This document shows positions 23,001 through 33,744 of a stretch of DNA of 64,000 bases, one piece after another. Below the pieces are notes generated by a model. It ran no database searches and was not told where the DNA came from. It saw only the letters and a list, made by a program, of their open reading frames with translations. The stretch covers positions 150,692,124 through 150,756,123 of the forward strand of contig NC_035441.2 of the NCBI RefSeq assembly GCF_002127325.2. The letters run 5' to 3'. The stretch is from Helianthus annuus. Taxonomy: Eukaryota > Streptophyta > Magnoliopsida > Asterales > Asteraceae. Both the position numbers and the translations under genes were made by a program. Position 1 is the stretch's first letter; each line of letters starts with the position of its first letter.

Positions 23001-23413
23001 TTAGTATAAATTTCGTAAAAAATGTATTCAAAGTAGCGTGTGTTAGTATCAATAAGAATCCTACCGGTCTCGTGACGAACTGAACCTATTTCAACCGAAC
23101 AATGTTGAAAACGGAGTTGTATTCAAAATAGAATGTTCTTTTGTATCGTAAGCTATAGCGGAGTGCCACCAACGTACTGGTGTCACGATGAAACGATTTC
23201 GATCGAACAACATCGATACCGATATCACTATTATCGGAACTGATACTGGTATTTATTTTTTATGGTTTTCTTATAAATGTAAAACACGTATTGATATTCT
23301 TTCAGAAATATCACGATTTTATTTTTTGGGATTTTCTTTTTCGGTTGATATATCGAGTACCGAATCGATACCGACCGAATTCACCCAGCAACGCGCAAGT
23401 AAATTCAACTAAT
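23000..23413 (+). mobile_element. probable Helitron 3' end (CTAAT terminus)
   Basis: The block ends CCCAGCAACGCGCAAGTAAATTCAACTAAT at 23413 followed by T, fitting the CTRRT terminus of Helitrons preceded by a GC-rich hairpin-like AGCAACGCGC. Upstream sequence is rich in CGATACCGAT-type motifs and carries GGAGTTGTATTCAAAATAGA, a block resembling the one before the 25099 terminus. The 5' end is not identified, so the left limit is approximate. Confidence 0.45.
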
Positions 23414-23879
23414 TTATCTTAAAACTTGTTTGTTTTATGTATTACTTGATATAATATTTACACATTTCTTGTTTCTTATGGGTTGGTTCCGGTACAAACC
23501 ATATTTATCCTACAAACCGTAAGAATAGATCCTAGCACTTAAAAAAAGTTAAATTAGCACATACTACAATACATACATAAGTAGCACTTTTAAATTATAT
23601 TAGCACATGAAAATTAATCAAGATAATTGATTTTAGCACATATGTGAAATGAAATCATCACTTTTCTTTATCAGCACATTGAAAACAAATGAAAGACCCA
23701 AATAAAGAATAAACTGCTTGTTACGAGTGATGTACTGAGAGAGTTTTTCCTTGATATCGTTGGCAGTGCGAACTGCGAAGGGTATGTATATATCTAAATC
23801 CTATAATTATACACACTCTTAGAAATAAATGGAAAAGAAAAACGTAACACATAAACACTTTTCATCTAACTATTCTAAC

Positions 23880-24697
23880 TACTACAAAAACCAATTGGGG
23901 GAATAGTGCCAGGCAGCTGCCTGGCACTCCTCCATTGGACCAACCCATTTTTAATTTAGTTTTATTCTCGCCTTAAAATTACCGTTTCGTCCTTCGTTTA
24001 AAATTACCGTTATGCCCCTAGCTCAAAATATATTTATAATCTTGCCCCTAACTCAAAATTACGCTTTTGCCCTCGGGCCAAAACCTAACTTTTGCTTTTG
24101 TTCCCAGTTTAAAGTTACGGTTTCGCCATCTATTTAAAAGACCAACCCATTTTTAATTTAGTTTTATTCTCGCCTTAAAATTACGGTTTCGTCCTTCGTT
24201 TAAAATTACCGTTATGCCCCTAGCTCAAAATAAATTTATAATCTTGCCCCTAACTCAAAATTACGCTTTTGCCCTCGGGCCAAAACCTAACTTTTGCTTT
24301 TGTTCCCAGTTTAAAGTTACGGTTTCGCCATCTGTTTAAAACTACGCCTTCCCCCAGCTAAAAATAAAATGTTGTTTTTCCTCTAGCTCAAAATTACGAT
24401 TCTGCCCTTAACTCAAAATTACGCTTTTGCCCACCGTTCAAAATGAAAATATGTTTCCCCCCTAGCTAAAAATTATGATTTTGCTATCAGTTTAAAATTA
24501 TGATTTCGCCTCCGGTTCAAAATATATTTATGATTTTGCCCTATGTACAGCGATACAGAGAGAGGCCCAAAATTACAGTCATATCATCGTTTTTTTTCCC
24601 ATAGCAAAATTATAGTAGTCTTTTAGTAATTGATTGAGAATTATTCGGCCATTGCCCCGCCCAATCGCCCCGCAACGCGGGCGGGGCATCTACTAGT
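23880..24697 (+). mobile_element. probable Helitron with CTAGT 3' end and hairpin
   Basis: The 3' end is CGCCCCGCAACGCGGGCGGGGC-ATCTACTAGT, closing at 24697 before a T. The GC-rich part can fold into a hairpin, and CTAGT is a canonical Helitron end. The body contains the 202-bp duplication and many ATTAC-GTTTTGCCC variants. No Rep/helicase coding is present. The 5' TC end is not certain and the left limit is a guess. Confidence 0.5.
23938..24540. repeat. 202-bp tandem duplication and degenerate ~30-bp repeats
   Basis: A unit from GACCAACCCATTTTTAATTT at 23938 starts again at 24140 with only a few changes (period 202). Within and after it, short units of the form CTCAAAATTACGCTTTTGCCC recur many times with variation down to about 24540, producing a minisatellite-like block. 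Confidence 0.7.
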
Positions 24698-25099
24698 TAT
24701 ATATATTGACTAACAACAATGAATAATAACTTTATTTTTATAATTATATAGCTTTTTATTATTCTTTTATTTAATATATTATAATAGTTTATTATTATAT
24801 TTACTTTTAATAACATATTTTTAATTTTTTTCTTTTTTATAAAATATATTAATTTATCGATTAATTTGATATTTCTTCAATAATTTACGTTTATAAGACA
24901 TTCCGTTATAACTTTTGTTAAAAACGAAGTTGTACTCAAAGTAAAGTATTTATTTGGTATCATAAAACAGTACGATAATAAACTAAGCCATTCTAATGGT
25001 TTGGCTTTCTACACAATATGCTTTATATTCAAATGGCGTTGGTTTTACATTATTATTTGCTCGGTTTCGCCGCAACGCGCGACGTCAATAAAAACTAGT
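24698..25099 (+). mobile_element. probable Helitron 3' end (CTAGT, GCCGCAACGCGCG hairpin)
   Basis: The segment ends TTTCGCCGCAACGCGCGACGTCAATAAAAACTAGT at 25099 followed by T. The GC-rich stem plus A-rich spacer plus CTAGT is a common plant Helitron 3' end. It shares an upstream block (CGAAGTTGTACTCAAAGTA) with the element ending at 23413. The left limit is not determined. Confidence 0.45.
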
Positions 25100-25325
25100 T
25101 ATAATTAACTAGGAACAAGCATAATAGACTTATTATTTACGAACATTTGAAATAGAGAAAAATGCCCGGATAGCCCTGTTGTTTCTCCATTTTTCATCTT
25201 TAGTTCTTAGCTTTCTAAAATTACAGCTATAGTCCACAACTTTTACAATTTCGTTCCTGTATGGTCTCTGGCACGAATGCGGGTTAATTACTTTTGCTTT
25301 CCAAAAAGGTTGGTTCCTGCCATAA

Positions 25326-25653
25326 GACCACCCGTAGTGGGGCATTATAGGGCATTATTTTTGAAAAAAAAACGCCCCCTCTCCCATTACATAGGGCATT
25401 ATAGGGCATTATTTTTTTAAAAAAATGGTTTGGCGTGTTTATAAAAATGCTTAAAATGGATTGTGGAAGGTTTGACTGGCCAATGAGAAAATAGTTTGCT
25501 TTTTTTTTTTTGTTTAATGATTGAAAGAGGCATTATCAGGCATTATTCCCACTACGCCACTTTTGCAATAACGCCCCATGCTGACTGGACTGTCACGTGT
25601 CGAATAATGCCCCATGATGGGGGCATTATTTTGTTTAACCACTACACATGGTC
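25326..25653. mobile_element. MITE with TAA duplication (PIF/Harbinger-type)
   Basis: Termini GACCACCCGTAGTGGGGC and the inverted ACCACTACACATGGTC are related inverted repeats. They are flanked by TAA at 25323-25325 and 25654-25656. Internal GGGCATTATAGGGCATTAT direct repeats recur at both ends. Its 328 bp contain no transposase. Confidence 0.6.
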
Positions 25654-25670
25654 TAATGATAACCAACCTA

Positions 25671-25894
25671 GGGGCTGTTTGGTAGCCTCTTAATGACCAT
25701 TCAGATGCTACCTCTTAATGGTTTAAAACCTCTGAATAAATAAGAGGTAACCTCAAGTCTGAATGGTTAAGAGGTAACCTCTGAATGATAAATCATCACA
25801 TGTCACATTCTTCTACCTTCTCATTGGTAAAATTCTTAATAGTTCCATTAAGAGGAACCTCTTAATGACCATTCAGAGGCTACCAAACAGTCCC
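25671..25894. mobile_element. MITE with GGGRCTGTTTGGTAGCCTCT termini
   Basis: Left end GGGGCTGTTTGGTAGCCTCT and right end AGGCTACCAAACAGTCCC form an inverted pair extending about 35 bases (CTTAATGACCATTCAGA also recurs). The interior repeats AAGAGGTAACCTC. The 224-bp length fits a MITE; the target duplication is unclear (CTA on the left, TAG on the right). Confidence 0.6.
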
Positions 25895-26357
25895 TAGTAA
25901 ATTTTGAAAAAGATCAATAATAAATTATTAAAATACAAAAATTAACTCTTGATTTGTTGAATAAAAGAAAAAGGACACAAATTCAGAGAGCATGGACAAT
26001 TAAAAGTGGCAAAAGTAGCACATACCGTTGATTACGTTGCTGCCCACACCCTAACCAATCAAAAATCCATAAGCATCAATTATACTTTGATACGTTAGGT
26101 TATCTGTGTAATATATAATTTTCCATTTGAACTTTCGTTTTTCTTCTTTGGGATCAATAAACCTATGTTTCGTTTATGTAACGAGAGTAACGAAATATAC
26201 CTTTCTGTAAATAAGTTCTAAGGAATGTTTGAATGTTTGTTTAGTTCGTTCAACTTTCATACTAGTTTTTATCATTAATTTTATCCAAATAAAATGATTC
26301 ATAATATAGCAATTTTATTTTTATGAATTTAACGTAGATAACTTGTTTTTGGTAAAC

Positions 26358-26400
26358 ACTAGTAATAAGGCATGCACGCGTTGCAATGCGGGTACATCGC
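26358..26400 (-). mobile_element. minus-strand Helitron 3' terminus
   Basis: Reverse complement reads CCCGCATTGCAACGCGTGCATGCCTTATTACTAGT, ending at 26358. This matches the GC-hairpin plus CTAGT pattern in opposite orientation to the other Helitron ends. The element body would extend to higher coordinates; its 5' end is not identified. Confidence 0.45.
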
Positions 26401-26584
26401 AATCATTGAACTGATTAGTCTTGAATTTGAATTTTACAATTAAATGTTAAAGTGATTTGGATAATCTGAATATTGGTTCTACTTCTACGCATTCCGTGAT
26501 TTAAGTTAAATACATATATAAATATATATAATAAACCATAATTCAATCAACGAGCACAAAGCGAAAGTCTTAATCTAATAGGTG

Positions 26585-27580
26585 ATGATCTATTGGCCTA
26601 TTGAAGAAACACCAGATCTAAACGACCGAAATTGATCAGATCTGGGGGTATGATTTCTACATAAAAGGGTTAATCCTCTCGTCGATTGCTGATGGGAACT
26701 ACTTAGCCGGAAATCACTGCAAAACAGAAACGCCGTTAGCCTCGCCACGGGGAGAATGGGGGTTCTATCCGTGACCACCCTCCGGCGTGAGAATAAGTAC
26801 AATGATCTCAAGAAGAAGAAGAAGTAGTAAGAGTGAAAGTAAGTGAAAGTAGAATGGAGAGATTGTACCTGAATTCTCATATTTATAACCAAAGTTTGGC
26901 GCCAAAAATATCACGGAAGAAATAACGGAATCTCCTTTTCCATTAACAGTTATCTCCTCATCCATGCACACGGATCGTGATCTTGATCAACGGTTGGGGA
27001 GATGCCACATGGAAAGCGGTTTGATCTAGATTTGCATGTAAATTGTTGCTATCATCGTGACTTCAATGAAAGCCCCAGATTTTGCCACGTCACATTCGGT
27101 TATAACCGAATGAGGTTGTGCACGATGGTCATTTAATGCCTTCAAGAAGATCTACATCTGTAAATCATTAATCCCTTGCCACATGTTCATTCTGTTATAA
27201 CATAAAATATTCCTTTTGTTCATGCCCTCATTTCCTACGCGCGGATGTGTTCAAGACTTGTCTTTTGTTGTTTAAATCTTCAAGCTTAACTGTACCCTTG
27301 CGCAGGCCCGCACAAGGGTGTTAATTGAACATTTGTCTACCTTTTCTCCGGCGCATGATTACTGAGGACCGATCTTTCCCAAATTTTTACTAAGACACGT
27401 TACGCGGCCGCGCAAGGTCTGTTCGAGATGAATTTGGAGTGTAATTATGGTATGGTCCTCTGCGCTTGCGCAGAGTTTTTGGGACCATACACCTTCACCT
27501 AGTGATACTAGATGTTTATTTCCACCAAAGTGGTGTGAATTTAAGTACCATAACGGCATAATGTGAGCGATATGTAGATT
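26585..27580 (-). promoter_or_regulatory. LTR-like promoter region, minus strand
   Basis: The minus strand shows GGTTATAAATATGAG (TATA at about 26880-26888) followed by a pyrimidine-rich leader with CTTACTTTCACTC and an intron-acceptor-like TTTCTGTTTTGCAG. Upstream (27300-27480) are GC palindromes such as TTACGCGGCCGCGCAA and CTGCGCTTGCGCAG. This resembles the U3-TATA-R layout of an LTR, but no partner copy, PBS or PPT is found, so it may be a solo LTR, a captured promoter or Helitron cargo. Frames at 26590-26971 are not supported as protein. Confidence 0.35.
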
Positions 27581-27599
27581 TTAAGGAGGCGTGTTTACC

Positions 27600-28055
27600 C
27601 TAGAAAAACTAATAATAATAAATAGTTATTTATGTGAAAAGTTATACCTTGCTATAGTTATATTAAAATTTTAAAATACAAAATAATAAAATAATATTAA
27701 GAATTCAAGAGTATGTTATAATTTGTATAATAAGCATGACGTATCCTAATGATTATAAGAATAATAAAATCTTAATACAATTAAAAAACAAGCATAAATT
27801 TTTGTAGTATGTGTTTATAAAATAAAGATGTTCTACACGTCACATATTACAAATTAGTTTTGTAATATTTTATTAAAAAAATTCAGAAACTTATATAATA
27901 AAGAGATGCACGTTGGTTGTTCATGATTTGAGCCTGGGAAGTCCTTCTGCCACACTCATGTGTTTTCCTTTTGGTACATCCACGGTCCACCCTCAAAAAG
28001 GTTATTACTGATTTGTCTACTAAATGTTCCAAAATTATAATTAGTTATATAAATA
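27600..28055. other. AT-rich intergenic sequence, nothing recognised
   Basis: No frame, repeat pair or element end was found in this very AT-rich stretch. Confidence 0.4.
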
Positions 28056-28059
28056 TAGG

Positions 28060-28652
28060 GTAGAGTTCATGCGAGAACCACTTTTATTGCAAGAACCGCG
28101 AGAACCGCGATAACTAATGTAAACACAACAAAATAAACCCACTACACCAACACCCAATACCTAAAAAAACCTAACCACCACCCCACAAAAACCTAAACAA
28201 CCCCCCCCCCCCCCCCCCAAAAAAAAAAAAACCTAACCTCTCACCCAAACTAAATGCTAAAAACTAAACCATAAAACTAACCCTCCCCCCCTCCCTCCAA
28301 AAAAAAAAAAACCTAACCCCACCCCACAAAAACCAACCCTCCAAGCAAAATGTTAAAAACTAAACCATAAACCTAAACACCCAAAAAAACCTAAAAAAAT
28401 CTAAAAAAACACACAATTTTTTTAATATTTTTTTTAAAAAAATCGCTACTTTTCGTCATAAAAAAATGATGAAGAAAAGTAGCGATTTTTTTATAAAAAA
28501 TATTAAAAAAATTGTGTGTTTTTAGATTTTTTAGGTATTTTTGGTTTTGTTCACTGTGTGTCTTTTAGATTTTTTATGTATTTTTGATTGTATTCACATT
28601 GGTTCTCGCGATTCTCGCAATAAAGGGTGGTTCCTAACGGATCATTCTCCTA
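28060..28652. mobile_element. foldback element with GAGAACCAC termini
   Basis: Left end GCGAGAACCACTTTTATTGC...GAACCGCGAGAACC is mirrored at the right by GGTTCTCGCGATTCTCGCAATAAAGGGTGGTTC. Inside is a second palindrome (AAATCGCTACTTTTC / GAAAAGTAGCGATTT, about 28440-28490) and A/C-rich runs with 16 or more consecutive C. The arms recall the foldback at 42961-43356. No coding. Confidence 0.55.
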
Positions 28653-30515
28653 TATATATATACACACACATCTAACTAATTTATAATTATCACAATGGAC
28701 TTATATTAATCGCATGTTACTATATTAGAGGCATTTACGTTACACATGTTGAATAAATGTTTTTTAAAAATATTATATTAAATAATATGTTATATAGTTC
28801 TTAAAATCTATAGGTTATTATAAGCTGACACGTGACATCGAATATTTCATATGAGAAAGAGACTGTAAAACCAAATTTTAGATGTCTTACATAGCTGACA
28901 TGTGACTTCAATTATATAAAGATCTTATCTATGATAATAAAATGAATATATGTTGAACTTACCCATTTTAAAAATGTAATTATAACTACCAAATAATTAT
29001 TTGTATATAAATGTTATAAATTGAATAATTATTTATACATAAATGTTGTAAATTGAATAATAATAGGATATAATTAAATTATTTGAAAATTTAGTTATAA
29101 TGATAATAAGTATTTGTACATAAATGTTGTAAATGAACGCATACCATATAATTTTGAATACGTATAGTAAATTAAAAAAGTTATATCTTTAAAAAAACCT
29201 GTATAATTATATTGTACGAGTTGACTATAATATAATCTGTTAACACATACTATTTAAAAAAATAGACTTTGATATACTATTTATTTGTTATAACATTTTA
29301 CCTGGTATTTTTTTATTTATTATTATATATCCTAACAAATGCAAAGGACATGTAGAGTAAATTACAATTAATTAAACATAAGGTACAATGTGAAATATAT
29401 TACTTACAAGTGTCAAAGGAAAATGTTTTAAAAATGTCTTTTTATTATGGCTTTTATTGTACTATTTCAATGGAAAAGGTTTTAGAATTTTTTTTATTGT
29501 GACTTTTATTTTACTTTTTAAAAATAAATCTTTTTTTGTAATAATTTTTATACTAAAATTACTTTAAAAAATTAATTTTTTTGCTTATAACTATTAAGAT
29601 ACAATGTTTTATAAAATTCTAAACATGTCATTATGATATACTTAAAACCGAGTTGTAAATAATAATTTACAAGTTCTCAAAACACATGCGTACATGTCAT
29701 CAACGTTATGTTGTGATTTAGTTCTTTTAAAGTGTGAATTTACAAGTTCTCAAAACACATGCGTACATGATTCACTTCTCACATTTAACACATTACGATT
29801 CATTTGTATTTGATCCAAACCATACAAAGAGAACAATATTAACCCCGAATTATAATTTGTTGATTCATTTGTATTTGATCCAAACCGTACAACAAGAACA
29901 ATATTCACCCCGAATTATAATTTGTTTTAGATTTATAATTGTGCCACTCACCTTCTATTATAATTATGATAAAAGTTGTATTCAACTATCAAAATTAATT
30001 AAAAATGACTAAAATAGCAATATATATATATATATATATATAGCATATTGTTATAGTGACTTTAATGTTTTATGCAATATCGTATTATAGCATATTGTAT
30101 CATATCATAGCATATTATCGTATCTTATCTTGTGTAATGTAATATAATGTTATATTATATTGTATTGTATTGTATTGTATTGTATTGTATTGTATTGTAT
30201 TGTATCACATTATATTAAAGTTAAACACATGTACATAATATGATACTAAGATATTGTTTTAGTTTCATGTTTCTACATTTTTCTAATAAGACATAGTTAT
30301 AATACAATATAATGGTGACTAAACGCAAGATCGTCTTGACTCGGGAATGCTAGTGGAGTCTTGAACTCTAATTCTCAGAGCTTGATCGTGTATGTTGAAA
30401 CTCGAAGTAAATACTAGGTAAGTGATTGGTTGTCTTTATTTTGAATAAGATGTCTCTTAAGGTGAGGGCTTAAAGAGTCTAGTTCTTTTTGGCACATGTG
30501 TTGTCGATGATATGG
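28653..30515. other. AT-rich intergenic with short direct repeats and microsatellites
   Basis: No gene is supported. TTTACAAGTTCTCAAAACAC recurs at about 29667 and 29738. A ~64-bp unit with GATTCATTTGTATTTGATCC is tandemly repeated at 29799 and 29863. There is a (TA)n run at 30021-30043 and a pentanucleotide ATTGT/TTGTA array at about 30152-30205. The 92-codon frame at 29734-30012 only reads through these repeats. Confidence 0.5.
30152..30205. repeat. pentanucleotide microsatellite (TTGTA)n
   Basis: About ten uninterrupted copies of TTGTA (equivalent ATTGT) follow a degenerate ATATTATATTG lead-in. Confidence 0.8.
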
Positions 30516-30523
30516 CTTGTAGT

Positions 30524-30977
30524 CAGGGGCGGACACAAGTATAGTCTAAGGTGGGCGGGCGCACCCCGGGGGAAAAAAAATTTAGTGCTAAGTTCCGTCG
30601 AAAATCTCGTCCGCACCCCTTGGAATTTTTCGTCCGCACCCCTTGGAATTTTTCGACCGCACCCTTGAAATTTTTCGTCCACACCCCTTGGAATTTTTCT
30701 ACCGCAACCTTGAAATTTTTCGTCCGCACCCCTTAGGTAAAAAGTGTTATCAATTTATATTTTAAAATTTTTTTAGTAAACTCTTATTTAAAAAAAATAC
30801 TACCTAAATTATATAACTTTTAATACCTAACTAACTAAACCCAAATACCCATACCTTTACCCCCTTATAATTTTCCTAACTAGCTAGCCCACTAAGTCTT
30901 AGCCCATTAACCAAACCCAACAATATTTCAAACTATAATAAAATAATTAAAACTCAAAACCTTTAGAAATTCTCTCC

Positions 30978-31019
<42 letters not shown>

Positions 31020-31665
31020 CGTCCCTGCACTGCCAACGAACAACATCACCAGCGACAACAGTCTAGCAGCCGGTGACCACCGTAATCAACCACCATACCA
31101 CTGTCGTTTGACGCTAAATCTAACCGGAATCCGAACACGGGTAAGTTTCTTTGTTATTTTGATGATTTTGGTTGATATTATAGGAGAAAAATGGTAATAA
31201 AGTTGTTAAATAGGTTTGAAATTCTGTGTGTTTTGACGTTGTTTATGGTTGTTTAGATGATTTTTAGGGTGATTATGTTGTTTATATATTTTTAGTGTGA
31301 TTACAACTTACGTTATGATTTCTAGAGCTTGAATAGTTGAAAATGAAAATTAAAATTGAAACATTATATTATGGAGCAATGAACTTATGTTATATAGAGA
31401 AAGAATTGCTTAAGAAATTAGCTTTAGATGATGTTTCAGATATATTTCAAAAAATGAAAACCCGTAGGGCGTCGACGTTTTAATTATGTTTGTAACAAGG
31501 TTTGACATGTTTTTCATGATTATATAAATTTAGTTTGATGTTCGTTTGTTTTACATGACCCGACCCGATCCGATACGAACCGATTTTTTTACTTATATAC
31601 CTAGGGGCCTAAAATTTTTAAAAATGTTCCGCACCCCTATAGAAAAATTTCTGGGTCCGCCCCTG
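30524..31665 (+). mobile_element. non-autonomous hAT element, copy 1
   Basis: Termini CAGGGGCGGACAC and GGGTCCGCCCCTG are flanked by a perfect 8-bp duplication CTTGTAGT (30516-30523 and 31666-31673), diagnostic of hAT transposons. The 1142-bp interior has four CGTCCGCACCCCTTGGAATT-type units near the left end and a CT microsatellite (30980-31017). An exon-like leader ends in ACACGGGTAAGT (31135-31147). This suggests a retained 5' UTR and first donor of a transposase gene whose coding part is lost. A shorter inverted copy is at 41465-42270. Confidence 0.85.
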
Positions 31666-31809
31666 CTTGTAGTTGACTAAAGTCGACGTTTCAGAAAGGA
31701 CATCACCGTGTTGTCCATTGGGTTTGGGGATTACTACATAGGCCAACCATTTGTCCATTGGTCTTGGTGACCTTTGAGATTTTCTCATAAGGGTGTAAGG
31801 GTTGCTTTA

Positions 31810-32480
31810 CTTAGAGCATGGGTTATGGTGGGGCGGGAATTTGGGGCATGGGTTGACACAAAGAGTTTGAGCATCCCCGTTAGTGAGTGACGTGTCCGTG
31901 GGGTATGGCGGAACGTGGCTAGCCCGCCGTGGCTTGGCTACGTGTATTAAAATAAAAATAAAAAAATCTTAAATTAAAAAAAAGCCTATGCCCTAGCCAA
32001 CAAGCCAATAATAGCCGGCCACATAGGATCGCCAGCATGCCCCACGCCCAGCCTTAAACTCCCGCCCAAGGGGCCACGCCCAAACCCAAGCCCACCCGGG
32101 GTGGTGACTTGGGCGTTTCTCTCCAACCCACGCCCCAACCCCCGCCACATACCCCATAGTCTTAAGGGGAGTAGTCCCCTCTCCATCCCATCCAATCATA
32201 TTCGTTAATATCAACTATCATCTCCACTCTTCATTTTGCACTCAAACATAATAAGTGCTTTACCCAAACAATTTTTTTCTTAAAAAAGATAAAAGTTTGA
32301 TTGGTTGAAAGAGAGTGGGGTCCACCATTAATCTACTCTCTTTTCTCTCACTCCACTCGGTGACTGCCCGACGTTTGAAGTTTGCTGCATGTTTAAAGGG
32401 GATGGCGGCGGTGTGCCTCAGCGGTGAAAGGGTCACCGCACACCATCCCCGCTAGTGCGTAGTGCCCCTTACACCTTAAG
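31810..32480. mobile_element. GC-rich MITE-like segment (possible PIF/Harbinger derivative)
   Basis: The segment is GC-rich and contains CCGTGGGGTATGGCGG at 31897 and the inverted-type CCGCCACATACCCCATAGTC at 32140. These resemble the ends of the TTA-flanked element at 44928-45699. Outer words such as TTAGAGCATGGG near 31814 and CCTTACACCTTA near 32466 could be a second, enclosing pair. Exact borders are unclear; small frames here are not genes. Confidence 0.35.
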
Positions 32481-32990
32481 ATCTTCTAGACTAACAAGAC
32501 ACTTTAACGCCTAGCATGTTCTTGTAGGAGTTTGGTTCTGGTTCGTCCAAGTGTTTTTAGGTCCAACATCTCATATCCTTCGACTTGTCAGTTTCTCCTT
32601 AAAAACCTAGGTAGTGGTTATCATGATAAAGTCCGGTACTACCTTTTCCCATCTTAAATAATGTGAATGCTTCTAATTGAATGGTTATAGTGTTCATCAA
32701 TAAGGTTTTCCCATCTTTTGTTGGTTCAGACTTTCGATGCTCTGTCGTCGTTCATCCAAGAATTATTGCTACTATAGTCGGGTCAGTATCCGGACCATTC
32801 AGTATTCGCTAGTTTATAGTAGAGAACATTTAGCCAGATATAAAAAATAACTTACGTAAAAATTATTAAATATGTTTCATTTATTACATAAACAAATTAC
32901 TCTCCAATGTAAATGTAAATATAGTAATATACTAATAAAAATTGATTATTCTTGTGTTTGTTTTCCCCTTAAAAATAACGTAGAAGAGAG
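32481..32990. other. intergenic, nothing recognised
   Basis: No supported frame or repeat was seen between the GC-rich segment and the leader of gene 2. Confidence 0.35.
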
Positions 32991-32999
32991 TGAGAGCAT

Positions 33000-33121
33000 A
33001 CATATATATATTTAACCCAACCGATGTTGTAGTTGTTACGTTACAGAGCTTCTCTGTCTCTGTCCATGGCGGTGGCCTACCATCACTTGCATCGAACCTC
33101 CCCACTCTCTCGTCCTTTTCC

Positions 33122-33159
<38 letters not shown>

Positions 33160-33744
33160 GAACTTGTTTCTTTTTTACTCCAACACACACACCCACACAC
33201 ACACCCCCTATATCTATCTATATCTATCTCTACCACCCCATCAGGATATTATTATATTCACATTCTCTCTCTCTCTCATGTTTTTTCACTACCTTTTTCC
33301 CGCTCCCTATCACCTTAAAAAAACTATCTTTCTTTCTCCGATGAAATCTTCTCTCATCACCTTTCATTGTTTGAACAAGTTATAACATTATGACGACTCT
33401 TGTTCTTTCATCTGCAGCTCTTGTTTCGTGTTGTAAGTTGTTTTGTTGACCCTTTTCGATTTACTCCAGATTGGGGGAAACTGGTGCTTGTAATTCTTGT
33501 TGATTATTGGGAAAGTTTGGTTTTTTTTGGTATTGGTAAATTGTTGCAGTGAAGGTGTTTGTGAAAATGCCGATGTGAGATGTTCCTGGTTTTGGTACAA
33601 ATCTCACATGGGTGTTTTTAATTTAATCTTTTTATATTAGTTTTTGAATGAAAATCTATGTTACCCACTGACCCATCTGAGTTTCTTACAGATCATATTT
33701 GACCACCACAAGATTCTCAATTTCTGATTACCAAATTCAACAAT
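33000..33744 (+). promoter_or_regulatory. leader region of gene 2 with CT microsatellite and probable 5' UTR intron
   Basis: A CT run (33125-33154) and further CT/CA-rich stretches precede the gene, typical of plant 5' UTRs. A donor GTGTT/GTAAGT at 33433 and an acceptor TTTCTTACAG/ATC ending at 33691 suggest a 5' UTR intron, with a second leader exon from 33692 to the ATG at 33745. This is a prediction only. Confidence 0.45.

Noticed and set aside
26590..26971. minus-strand frames of 68-100 codons
   Set aside because: Low-complexity Leu/Phe/Ser runs from a pyrimidine-rich leader; better explained as promoter and leader DNA.
28138..28400. possible satellite or telomere-like repeats (CCTAAA words)
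   Set aside because: The words CCTAAAC/ACCTAAC are irregular and A/C-biased, not a TTTAGGG array.
29734..30012. 92-codon frame with repeated LIHLYLIQT-like peptide
   Set aside because: It follows a 64-bp tandem repeat in AT-rich non-coding DNA.
30479..30736. frames with repeated KFQGV or PWNFST peptides
   Set aside because: They are products of the short CGTCCGCACCCC repeats at the hAT element end.
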